A stretch of DNA of 22,059 nt, taken from the NCBI GenBank assembly GCA_004558955.1, contig SFZC01000018.1:1-22059 (forward strand). The letters run 5' to 3'. Both the position numbers and the translations under genes were made by a program. How positions within the stretch are numbered: position 1 is the first letter of the stretch; each line of letters starts with the position of its first letter. Under the pieces are notes generated by a model. The model was not told where the DNA came from, did no database searches, and saw only the letters and a list, made by a program, of their open reading frames with translations. This document shows positions 15,031 to 22,059 of the stretch, one piece after another. This DNA is from a bacterium. GTDB lineage: Bacteria > Cyanobacteriota > Vampirovibrionia > Gastranaerophilales > Gastranaerophilaceae.

Positions 15031-16128
15031 ATGAATCAAGTTCCATGTGCAATGGCTCCTTATGTTGTTCAACAAGCTTTTGTTCCGGCACCACAAGCAC
15101 AGCCACAACCAAAATTAAACGCAGTAAACATCGAAATCAATAACCCTACAGTGGGTAATCAAGGGGCAGCACAGCAGCCTCAATATGCTCCGGTGACAAT
15201 GCCAACATACGCTTATCCGCAAGCACCGGTTTACAATTATCCGCAGGCTCAAACGCAACCTGTGTATTATCCGCAACAAATGCCTCAACCGGCACTACCG
15301 GTAGCACCTCAAGCGGCACCTGAACCGGCACCAGCACCTGTTGCTCCTCAACCGCAACAAGTTCAAGTAGTTCCGGCACAAGTCAATAATAATGCACCAG
15401 TCCAACCTGTCGCACCTCAAATTACGGAAGCACCTGCAGCACCAGCTGTACCCTCTCCGGTTGTAACAGAAGCACCTAAAGCTCCTGAACAAAAACCTGA
15501 AGTAGTTCAATCTGAAGCAGTAACTCCGCAAGTTGACGTAAATGCTTTCGCTTCAAGACTTACAGGTAACAACTACGACGATCAGGAAGCTGCGATGAAG
15601 GAAATTACAAATACTATTAAAAATTCTCCTGAAAAAGCAGACTCATTGTTAGATAGCAAAATCGTAGATGCTTTGTCAAACCTTATTGATGTAGATACAA
15701 CATCATTGGAAGATGTAACTCCTGAACAAGTTGCAGCAAGAGAAAAAATGTTAGCAGGTAAAGAAGTTACAGACCAAGAAAAAGAATTAGCAAATACACT
15801 TTCACCGAAAGAAAAAGCAGAAAGAAATAAAAGCTACGCTTTGTTCACATTAGCAACAATCCAAAAATGCTACGGTGAAGAAATTGCAAAATTATCAGAC
15901 AAAACTGTTCCATTAACAGAACTTCCGGGAGCGGCAAAAGTTGTTGATACATTAAAAGACAACCCTGACCCTCTTGTTAGAGCATCAGCAATCCAAGCTT
16001 TGAGTTACATTCAACGCCCTGAATACAAAAAAGACTTAACAACAGTATTCACGGTTGCAACTAATGATGCTGATAAAGGTGTTGCAGATACAGCAAAAGC
16101 AGCATTGGAAGAATTAAATAAAATCTAA
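15031..16128 (+). CDS. Pro/Gln/Ala-rich protein with helical-repeat C-terminus, unknown function
   Basis: Not recognised as a named family. The 365-aa protein has three parts. A Pro/Gln/Ala/Tyr-rich N-terminal half (~1-165, with repeated YPQAP, YNYPQAQ and APAAP-type words) should be disordered. A short link (TPQVDVNAFASRLTG) follows. From about 180 on there is a helical domain with HEAT/armadillo-like character: DDQEAAMKEITNTIKNSPE, DPLVRASAIQALSYI, then DKGVADTAKAALEEL. There is no signal peptide and no membrane segment, so it is probably cytoplasmic, perhaps a scaffold (inference). A strong AAAGGAAAGGAAA ribosome binding site and a dedicated terminator suggest a well-expressed single-gene unit. 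It is divergent from the transketolase-ftsEX operon. Confidence 0.8.
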   Translation: MNQVPCAMAPYVVQQAFVPAPQAQPQPKLNAVNIEINNPTVGNQGAAQQPQYAPVTMPTYAYPQAPVYNYPQAQTQPVYYPQQMPQPALPVAPQAAPEPAPAPVAPQPQQVQVVPAQVNNNAPVQPVAPQITEAPAAPAVPSPVVTEAPKAPEQKPEVVQSEAVTPQVDVNAFASRLTGNNYDDQEAAMKEITNTIKNSPEKADSLLDSKIVDALSNLIDVDTTSLEDVTPEQVAAREKMLAGKEVTDQEKELANTLSPKEKAERNKSYALFTLATIQKCYGEEIAKLSDKTVPLTELPGAAKVVDTLKDNPDPLVRASAIQALSYIQRPEYKKDLTTVFTVATNDADKGVADTAKAALEELNKI

Positions 16129-16170
16129 CCGAACAGCATAGATAATAAACAAAATTCCTTTCTTTAATAA

Positions 16171-16196
16171 ATAAAGCCCCTGAAAAGGGGCTTTAT
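16171..16196 (+). terminator. Rho-independent terminator after the Pro/Gln-rich gene
   Basis: Ten-base perfect stem ATAAAGCCCC (16171-16180) / GGGGCTTTAT (16187-16196), loop TGAAAA, followed by TCTTTTT. It begins 42 bases after the stop codon at 16128. On the minus strand it can also catch read-through from the acyltransferase pair, which ends at 16292. Confidence 0.9.
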
Positions 16197-16291
16197 TCTT
16201 TTTACTAAATATTAAAAAAGCAACATTTGTAATTTATGAGTGATAAAATTTTAAGCACAAAGATGTTGAGATAATTAGCTTTATTGGCAAT

Positions 16292-16990
16292 CTAACCGGC
16301 AACTTTTCTCTTGTAAGATTCAGGAATTGGAGCACAGTTTTCATAATCCGCTAATTCAGAAATTTGCTTACTCCATTCATAGATAATTTCATCATCTTTT
16401 AATTTGTAAGAAATAGGCTTTCCGACTTTAATTGTAACATTTCTGCGTGTAAACGGTTTTAATTTTGGATAACCGTCCCAATTTGCGATAGCAACAGGAA
16501 CGATATCGGCTTTTGCAGCTCTTGCAATCGCCACAAACCCTTTTCTTATACCCTCAAGCTTTCCATAAGGCCTTGTTCCGCCTTGTGGGAAAATTCCCAA
16601 AGACCAACTCGTACCGATAATATCTTTTACAGTTTTAAAAGTTGCAATTTCAGGTTTTGTCCTATCAACAGCAAAAGCTCCGAGTCTTTTTACAAGCCAA
16701 CTCAACTTTTCACCTGATTCAAAAAGTTCTTTTTTAGCCATGAAAGCAATCGGACGAAGTGCAGCCATTACAACCATTGTAGGATCGAAAATTGACACAT
16801 GATTTGCTGCATAAATATACTTATCCTTATGATTTTTAGGTAAGTTTTCACGTCCTTCTATCTTATAATTGTAAAATATGTTAAAGAAATTGAATACCAC
16901 AACATAAAGGAACGCCATATAAAATATCGTTCGGAAAATATGGTATTCACTTGCGTAACGTCTGTTAAAGTTTCGTACTTCCTTGCTCAT
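16292..16990 (-). CDS. PlsC-type 1-acyl-glycerol-3-phosphate acyltransferase, paralogue 2
   Basis: Membrane-associated lysophospholipid acyltransferase, 232 aa, likely acting in phosphatidic acid synthesis or remodelling of acylated envelope lipids. Motif I is NHVSIFD (63-69, catalytic His64 and Asp69), motif II GAFAVDRTKPE (104-114), motif III IFPQGGTRPYG (133-143), and VPVAIANWD near the C-terminus is motif IV. Motif III departs from the usual FPEGTRS: Glu is Gln and one Gly is inserted. The N-terminal hydrophobic helix (IFYMAFLYVVVFNFF) anchors it to the membrane. It starts 2 bases after the preceding gene, with AAGGAG inside that gene's end, so the two paralogues form an operon. Confidence 0.88.
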   Translation of the reverse strand: MSKEVRNFNRRYASEYHIFRTIFYMAFLYVVVFNFFNIFYNYKIEGRENLPKNHKDKYIYAANHVSIFDPTMVVMAALRPIAFMAKKELFESGEKLSWLVKRLGAFAVDRTKPEIATFKTVKDIIGTSWSLGIFPQGGTRPYGKLEGIRKGFVAIARAAKADIVPVAIANWDGYPKLKPFTRRNVTIKVGKPISYKLKDDEIIYEWSKQISELADYENCAPIPESYKRKVAG

Positions 16991-16992
16991 TA

Positions 16993-17682
16993 TTAAACCG
17001 CTCCTTTACCTGCCTCAGCTTTTTCAACCTCAGCATCTTCTTTATATGTAAATCCAGTAAGTTCTTGAATCGCATCAATCCATTTTTGTTTTACAATGTC
17101 AGGATTTTTGTCATAAGGTATTATTTTGCCGATTTTTACAATGATTTTACCAGTAAACGGCAATCTTTTAACCTCGTTTGAACCGACGATACCCACAGGC
17201 AAAATATTGCATTTTGTCAATTTTGCTAAACCTGCAAAACCTTTATTTACACCTTTGATTTCCCCCGGAACTCCTCGAGTACCTTGAGGAAACATGCCCA
17301 AAACCCAATCACTGTCTTGAATTGTTTGAACTGTTTTAACCGTAGAAGGTCCAAGACTTTCTCTGTTAACGGAAAAAGCTCCCAACCAATCAATCCACCA
17401 TCTTATAAACGGAATATCAAACAATTCCTTTTTTGCCATAAACGCAACGCATCTCGGCATTACTGCACAAATCATTGGCGGGTCGAGTGTCGATAAATGA
17501 TTTGGGCATATAATGTATTTATTATCCTTCGGCACATTTTCTAACCCTTGTACTTCAATTCTATACACAAGTTTCAAACGTACCATATAACCTATTTTAC
17601 AAACTAAAAACTGGAAGAAGGCTCTCCATTTATTGAATTGAGAGGCCTTTCTAGCGGAATACTGTTTCTTTTGTTTTGTCAT
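16993..17682 (-). CDS. PlsC-type 1-acyl-glycerol-3-phosphate acyltransferase, paralogue 1
   Basis: Second lysophospholipid acyltransferase, 229 aa from the chosen start. I prefer ATG 17682-17680, with GGAGAG 6 bases upstream, over the ATG at 17712, which has no ribosome binding site and overlaps the likely -10 box at 17716-17711. Motif I is NHLSTLD (61-67, His62, Asp67), motif II GAFSVNRESLG, motif III MFPQGTRGVPG (130-140) and motif IV LPVGIVG. As in its neighbour, the motif III Glu is replaced by Gln. The basic N-terminus (MTKQKKQYSARK) precedes a membrane helix. The tandem arrangement suggests a duplication followed by divergence; which one is the essential PlsC cannot be told from the sequence. 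Confidence 0.88.
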   Translation of the reverse strand: MTKQKKQYSARKASQFNKWRAFFQFLVCKIGYMVRLKLVYRIEVQGLENVPKDNKYIICPNHLSTLDPPMICAVMPRCVAFMAKKELFDIPFIRWWIDWLGAFSVNRESLGPSTVKTVQTIQDSDWVLGMFPQGTRGVPGEIKGVNKGFAGLAKLTKCNILPVGIVGSNEVKRLPFTGKIIVKIGKIIPYDKNPDIVKQKWIDAIQELTGFTYKEDAEVEKAEAGKGAV

Positions 17683-17710
17683 AATTTGCTCTCCATAGTC
17701 TTGTTCTATC

Positions 17711-17728
17711 ATTATACATAAAAAACGT
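17711..17728 (-). promoter_or_regulatory. Candidate promoter of the acyltransferase pair
   Basis: A consensus TATAAT (17716-17711, minus strand), about 29 bases before the chosen ATG. No clear -35 is seen. Directly upstream is the 12-base element CATAAAAAACGT (17717-17728, plus sense), identical to the one beside the -10 of the transketolase-ftsEX promoter. Its position makes the upstream ATG at 17712 an unlikely start. Confidence 0.45.
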
Positions 17729-17792
17729 TAATATTCTACTTATTAATCTGTTTTTATTGTATTATTTTTATATAGTAAGGAGAGTATAATTT

Positions 17793-20069
17793 ATGGAATG
17801 CAAAAAATCTGAGAACAAATTAGAAAATGAACTTTTTAAAAGCGTTTACGACAAAACCCCCGATTATATAAAAAATTTAAACTTAATAAAAATTGATGAA
17901 CAAGGTGAATTTTCTTTTTCTTTAAAAAGAGAACATTTGAAACCTTATAACAAAGAAACAAATCCTGAAGGACTTAATCTTGAAGAATGGTTTGAAAACT
18001 ACGCAAAAGAAGCAAAAGTTTCAACAGCAGGAATCAGAGGTCCTCAAAACATTTTATTTCCGCAGGATACAAGATTTCCGATTAACTTGGTCGGAATTGT
18101 TTTGGCAACTTTGGCAAAAGCACTTGTTGCAAACGAAAAATACCCGAATAAACGAATAGTTAAAATCGCAGGTTGCGAAGTTCGATATAATTCAAAAATG
18201 TTTTTAGATGCAATCGCAAGAGTGCAGGCTGCAAACGGCATTCAAACGCTTGTTCCTACAGAAAAACAAACTATTCCGATTTGGCTTGCTTCCTTTTTGG
18301 CCTTCAAGTTGGATTTGCTTGGCGGTGAATACATAACTTCAAGTCACGGAATTTCTGTTAAAAACGCTACAAAGGATTTAAACTCTCAGGGTAGTCAATA
18401 TTTACCTGAAGAATCAATGGAATTTGTAAACAAAATCCAAGAAATCTTTAATATCATTGAAGAAAAAGGCTCCTACGAAATTAAATTAGCTGCAAACAAT
18501 AATCCGCTAATAAATCAAGATGTAATGAAGCAACTTGAAGACGGTGTTAATTTATACGTTGAATACTTGAAAACAGGTGTAGCAAAGGATATTAACCTGA
18601 ATTTAATCAAGAATTTTGACTCAAAAATTATCATTGAAAACGTTGGCGGTTCTGCTTACAGAACATTATCAAGAGTTTTGAAAAAACTTGGTATTGAAGG
18701 AAAATTTAACTGGTTTAATACAGAAGAAGACCCGTTTTTCCACTCAATCGGGAAATATGACACTACTCCAAAAGGTGAAAAAGCTTTCTATGATTACTCT
18801 GTAGATGCAACAGTTCTTGCCAAAACGACAAACGGAACAAAATATTTCCCTGTTATCGAAACAATGAAATATGATAAAAAGCTTTCAAAATATCCGACAA
18901 ATACTGTCGTTTTAATCACAGACCCTGACCACGACAGATTGACAATAACTCAAACCGAAAGCGTTGACAGAATCGAAGAATTAAACAGACTCGGAATTGA
19001 TTATATAAAACTTGACGAAGAAAAAGTTTTGACAGTTTTCACTGCAAATCAGGCATTCATGATGTTGTTTGATTTTTGGGCTAAGCAATTAAAATCAGAA
19101 AACTTATGGAATAATCACCCGAGATTTATGATAAAAACAACCGCTTCAGCCTTGTCATGGGACGAATGGGCAAAAAATAACGGTGTAAAAGTCGTTAATG
19201 TTCCTGTCGGGTTCAAAGAAATTGCAAACATAATGAAAAAGGTTGAACTTAAACTTAAAAATGAACCGAATAAAGAAGTTGTAATAGATGACGTCTTCGG
19301 AAATTCTATAAATTTGGGCGAAAATCCTCGTTTGTTGTTCGGCGGCGAAGAGTCAGGCGGAATGATTATGGGTACTGAAGATTTAATAAAATCTCAACAC
19401 GGAAGAGCTGCCGTTGCAATGAGAGAAAAAAGTGCCACAGAAGCAATAATCGTAGCATCAGCACTTGTTTCAGCTTTAAAACAAGAAAATAAAACGCTAT
19501 CGGAAAACTTTGACAGTGTTTTGGCGGAAAACAATATTACGGGCAGATTTGATACTCGTGTTGACATTGCCTACTACAACGAATCAGAACCTGATATTGA
19601 AAAATTAAAGAAATCAAAAGTTGCGGGCGAGGCTCTCAGAACAAAAAATGACATGTTCTATTTAAGCCTTGCTATCGCAAAAAGAAATAACAAAATTACA
19701 CTTGAAAAAATCAAAGAAATTCTCAACGATAAATTTAATAAAGACGGTTTAACTTTTGATAATCTGAAGTCTATAAAATTTGTCGGAGACGGAACATATT
19801 TAGAATTTTCAGACAAATATATCGAAATCAGACCGTCAGGAACAGATGCAAAAACAAAAGCCTATGGCGGCGGGTTAAATAAAGAAGACATTGAAAAATA
19901 TGCAACCGTTTTAGGTAACTATTCGGGTGAAAGAACAGAATTACACTGCAAATATGTTCCTGCGACAGATTACGAAAATTGCAAACAGAATGCAATGGAA
20001 CATTATTTGGCATTTGTTGATAAAGATGCGAATAATGAAAAATTTGAAATTCCGGAATACGATTTTTAA
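17793..20069 (+). CDS. Large alpha-D-phosphohexomutase (phosphoglucomutase/phosphomannomutase-like) with unusual active loop
   Basis: Cytosolic phosphohexomutase-superfamily enzyme, expected to interconvert hexose-1- and -6-phosphates. All four domain landmarks appear in order: STAGIRG (77-83, the GTSGxRG entry), an active-site loop ITSSHGISVKN (181-191), the metal loop DPDHDR (377-382), the sugar-binding GGEESGG (517-523) and the phosphate-binding RPSGTD (680-685). It departs from the family in length (758 aa against roughly 450-580), owing to an N-terminal extension of about 75 residues and insertions between domains 1 and 3. The catalytic loop is SSHGIS rather than (T/S)ASHNP; the phospho-acceptor Ser184 and His185 are present but Asn-Pro is lost. 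AAGGAG lies 10 bases before the ATG. argS follows after 45 bases. Substrate is not decidable. Confidence 0.85.
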   Translation: MECKKSENKLENELFKSVYDKTPDYIKNLNLIKIDEQGEFSFSLKREHLKPYNKETNPEGLNLEEWFENYAKEAKVSTAGIRGPQNILFPQDTRFPINLVGIVLATLAKALVANEKYPNKRIVKIAGCEVRYNSKMFLDAIARVQAANGIQTLVPTEKQTIPIWLASFLAFKLDLLGGEYITSSHGISVKNATKDLNSQGSQYLPEESMEFVNKIQEIFNIIEEKGSYEIKLAANNNPLINQDVMKQLEDGVNLYVEYLKTGVAKDINLNLIKNFDSKIIIENVGGSAYRTLSRVLKKLGIEGKFNWFNTEEDPFFHSIGKYDTTPKGEKAFYDYSVDATVLAKTTNGTKYFPVIETMKYDKKLSKYPTNTVVLITDPDHDRLTITQTESVDRIEELNRLGIDYIKLDEEKVLTVFTANQAFMMLFDFWAKQLKSENLWNNHPRFMIKTTASALSWDEWAKNNGVKVVNVPVGFKEIANIMKKVELKLKNEPNKEVVIDDVFGNSINLGENPRLLFGGEESGGMIMGTEDLIKSQHGRAAVAMREKSATEAIIVASALVSALKQENKTLSENFDSVLAENNITGRFDTRVDIAYYNESEPDIEKLKKSKVAGEALRTKNDMFYLSLAIAKRNNKITLEKIKEILNDKFNKDGLTFDNLKSIKFVGDGTYLEFSDKYIEIRPSGTDAKTKAYGGGLNKEDIEKYATVLGNYSGERTELHCKYVPATDYENCKQNAMEHYLAFVDKDANNEKFEIPEYDF

Positions 20070-20114
20070 ATATTTCTGATAAAATAAAACTATTACTAAT
20101 AAAATGAGGTCAAT

Positions 20115-21854
20115 ATGCTAAGAGATTATTTTTTAAATAAAATTGAAAACGCTATCGAATTAGCGATAAAAGAAGGAAAATTAGGTCAAATGAGCGAATA
20201 CACAAAAGGTTCACTCATCGTTGAAAAACCTAAAAATACTGAATTTGGCGACTTGGCGGTTAACGTTTCATCACTTGCACGAGTAGCAAGAATTGCTCCG
20301 CCGATGATTGCAAACGGGATATTAGAATTTATTGACAAAGAAGATTCGGATTATTCTGTAGTTGGCGGATTTATCAATTTCAAAGCGGGCGAAACCTTGC
20401 TTGTTAATTTGTTAAAAGAAATTATGAACAAAAAAGAAGATTTCGGTCGTCCTGAAAATATCAAGAAAGAAAAAATTATTCTTGAATATATTTCCGCAAA
20501 TCCGACTGGACCGTTCCACATCGGTCACGGACGTTGGGCTGCAATGGGCAGTGCATTGGCAAATTTGTTAAAATTCTACGGACATGAAGTTTATCAAGAA
20601 TTTTATATCAACGATGCAGGCTCTCAAATTCAAAAATTGGGTCGCTCTTTGGTTATAAGAATTCGTCAGGAATTGGGTGAAAAAGTTGATTTTCCTGAAG
20701 ATGAAATCGAAAGAAAAAATTACTATCCGGGTGATTATTTAATTCCTGTGGCAAAACAATTTTTAGTTGATAAAAAAGACTTATTAGTAACAGTTAATAA
20801 CGATTTGGACAAAATCGACCTGCAAGAATTTTGTGACTATGCAAAAGCCTATGAAGAAAAAGTCCAAAGAGATTTGTTGGATAATTTTAGAGTTAAATTC
20901 GACAAATTCTATTCCGAATTATCTTTGCACAAATCGGGAAAAGTTGAAGAATGCGTACAAAAACTTCGTAACAGCGGAAAAATTTACGAAAAAGAAGGAG
21001 CTGAATGGTTCAAATCTTCTGATTACGGCGATGACCAAGACCGTGTAATCAAGAAAGCTGACGGTTCTAACACTTATTTAACTGCAGATATCGCCTACCA
21101 CATCGACAAATTACAACGTGGTTTTGATAGAATGATTAACATTTGGGGTGCTGACCACCACGGTTATGTTGCTCGTGTTAAGGCATCAATCGAAGCTTTA
21201 GGCTACGACCCGAATAAATTGGAAGTTTTGCTCGGACAACTTGTAAACCTTGTTATTAACGGTAATGAGGTTCGCATGGGTAAACGTAAAAACATGGTGA
21301 CATTGGAAGATTTGATTGACGAAGTCGGCGTTGATGCAACAAGATTTTGGATGTCAATGAGAAATATTGACACTACTCTTGATTTTGATATTGAACTTGC
21401 AAAAACAAAATCTGACGAAAATCCTGTATTTTACGTTCAATATGCACACGCAAGAGCATGCTCGATTATCAGAAACGTTACAACTGAGAAAATTGACACA
21501 GAATCTGGCAAAACTATTCCTGCAATTTTAACAGAAGAAGAGTTTAAGAATTTAACAGAAAACTTTGATGAAAAAATTGCAGAATTGTCAGTTAAAGATG
21601 CAAGAAAATTGATTTTAAAATTGGAAGAATTTAAACCATTAATCAAAAATTCTGCTGAAGGAAGACAAGTTTATACAATTTGCAGATATGTTCAGGATTT
21701 AGCATCAGAATTCCACTCCTTCTATAATTCAACAAGAGTTATTACAGACGATTTGGAACTTACAAAATCAAGATTAATTTTAGTTTGGGCATTTAAAACA
21801 GTTCTTGCAAATGCGTTGAGGATACTTGCAGTTACAGCACCTGAAAGAATGTAA
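20115..21854 (+). CDS. argS: Arginyl-tRNA synthetase
   Basis: Class I aminoacyl-tRNA synthetase charging tRNA-Arg, 579 aa, complete. The N-terminal Add-1 domain (with KPKNTEFGDLAVNVSSLA) precedes SANPTGPFHIGHGR with the HIGH signature at 135-138. The second signature lies in VRMGKRKNMVTLEDLIDEVG, a KMSKS variant usual in this enzyme. RFWMSMRNIDTTLDFDIELA and YVQYAHARACSIIRN are the highly conserved linker segments, and the alpha-helical anticodon-binding domain ends in the family's typical APERM. GAGG lies 6 bases before the ATG. It is followed by a terminator, after which the sequence character changes. Confidence 0.97.
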   Translation: MLRDYFLNKIENAIELAIKEGKLGQMSEYTKGSLIVEKPKNTEFGDLAVNVSSLARVARIAPPMIANGILEFIDKEDSDYSVVGGFINFKAGETLLVNLLKEIMNKKEDFGRPENIKKEKIILEYISANPTGPFHIGHGRWAAMGSALANLLKFYGHEVYQEFYINDAGSQIQKLGRSLVIRIRQELGEKVDFPEDEIERKNYYPGDYLIPVAKQFLVDKKDLLVTVNNDLDKIDLQEFCDYAKAYEEKVQRDLLDNFRVKFDKFYSELSLHKSGKVEECVQKLRNSGKIYEKEGAEWFKSSDYGDDQDRVIKKADGSNTYLTADIAYHIDKLQRGFDRMINIWGADHHGYVARVKASIEALGYDPNKLEVLLGQLVNLVINGNEVRMGKRKNMVTLEDLIDEVGVDATRFWMSMRNIDTTLDFDIELAKTKSDENPVFYVQYAHARACSIIRNVTTEKIDTESGKTIPAILTEEEFKNLTENFDEKIAELSVKDARKLILKLEEFKPLIKNSAEGRQVYTICRYVQDLASEFHSFYNSTRVITDDLELTKSRLILVWAFKTVLANALRILAVTAPERM

Positions 21855-21884
21855 TTTTTAAATAAAATTAAACATAAGACAAAT

Positions 21885-21914
21885 AAAAAGCACCTTCAAA
21901 AGAAGATGCTTTTT
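21885..21914 (+). terminator. Rho-independent terminator of argS
   Basis: AAAAAGCA (21885-21892) pairs with TGCTTTTT (21907-21914), and inner CTTC (21894-21897) with GAAG (21902-21905); one C/A mismatch, loop AAAA. It starts 30 bases past the argS stop and ends in a T run. This is the last element with the AT-rich character of the main segment. Confidence 0.85.
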
Positions 21915-21919
21915 ATATT

Positions 21920-22059
21920 GCCGTGTCACTGTCTATCGAAAACTACCAACACACTGTCTTCATATACTTTCTCCACCGCCGCAGGGATCCTTTCATGCGG
22001 GAATATTCCTACCTCTACACCTTCCCGCTCGATGTCGGGAAGATGAACCGGGCCGCACA
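21920..22059 (+). CDS. truA: TruA-like tRNA pseudouridine synthase fragment, foreign GC-richer end
   Basis: An open plus-strand frame with no start, running off the window edge. From about 21962 it reads YFLHRRRDPFMREYSYLY and then TFPLDVGKMNRAA. This matches the part of TruA (pseudouridine synthase for tRNA positions 38-40) where xYxxxxxxDPFxxxYxxxxxxPLDxxxMNxAA is expected, closest in memory to Bacteroidota proteins. The codons end mostly in G or C, and the stretch is about half GC against about a third for the main segment. Upstream codons (21920-21961, AVSLSIENYQHTVFI) fit TruA poorly, so the exact join with the argS terminator region is unclear. Recognition rests on about 33 residues and on memory of the family, so confidence is moderate. 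Confidence 0.5.

Noticed and set aside
16220..16268. Imperfect inverted repeat GCAACATTTGT / ACAAAGATGTTG as a terminator for the acyltransferase pair
   Set aside because: Interrupted arms, 26-base loop and no T run; the hairpin at 16171-16196 is a better candidate.
17683..17712. Upstream ATG for acyltransferase paralogue 1
   Set aside because: No ribosome binding site and it overlaps the predicted -10 box; the ATG at 17682 has GGAGAG at good spacing.
21926..22057. Minus-strand open frame of 43 codons at the right edge, ending DSVLVVFDRQ
   Set aside because: Antisense to the TruA-like frame, which has the better family match and G/C-ending codons; kept only as an alternative.

Overview
The bulk of the window (about 413 to 21915) is one AT-rich bacterial segment with dense, operon-like gene order, A/T-rich codon use, AAGGAG-type ribosome binding sites and compact hairpin terminators. 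A very large exported protein with a TPS (haemagglutination-activity) N-domain and beta-helix repeats suggests a diderm envelope. Together with the c-di-GMP-type domains and an E. coli-type dihydroxy-acid dehydratase, this fits the gut Melainabacteria (Gastranaerophilales), but that assignment is an inference and no rRNA or other decisive marker is present. Both ends look like different organisms. Bases 1 to about 412 are very GC-rich and hold the C-terminal part of a YigZ/IMPACT protein. Bases about 21916 to 22059 are around half GC and hold a piece that resembles tRNA pseudouridine synthase TruA. I read both ends as metagenome-assembly chimeras; the 5' junction falls inside a roughly 20-base word that fits both protein families.

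Layout, left to right: (1) yigZ fragment (-), joined to an N-terminal ilvD fragment (-). (2) A giant secreted TPS/beta-helix protein (-) with a long Asp-x repeat comb and, unexpectedly, a C-terminal PilZ domain with an intact c-di-GMP-binding signature. (3) A polysaccharide flippase (-) behind rimO (-), the ribosomal protein S12 methylthiotransferase. (4) Divergently, a U32-family RNA-hydroxylase-like gene (+), which converges on the next operon at a shared bidirectional terminator. (5) A five-gene minus-strand operon: C-terminal transketolase half, ftsE, ftsX, a degenerate receiver/GGDEF protein and an isochorismatase-family hydrolase. (6) A proline/glutamine-rich protein with a helical-repeat C-terminus (+). 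(7) Two tandem PlsC-type acyltransferases (-). (8) A large, atypical phosphohexomutase (+) and argS (+), closed by a terminator.

Themes: envelope building (flippase, acyltransferases, FtsEX, surface protein), translation and RNA modification (rimO, U32, argS), and two proteins from the c-di-GMP world. One is a PilZ domain placed on what should be an exported protein; the other is a catalytically dead GGDEF-like protein co-transcribed with ftsEX. The PilZ-tailed surface protein is the strongest candidate for something not previously described. No tRNA, rRNA, insertion sequence or CRISPR array was seen. No gene-free stretch exceeds 300 bases; the two largest gaps (1364-1609 and 14772-15030) are described under their promoter or terminator entries.
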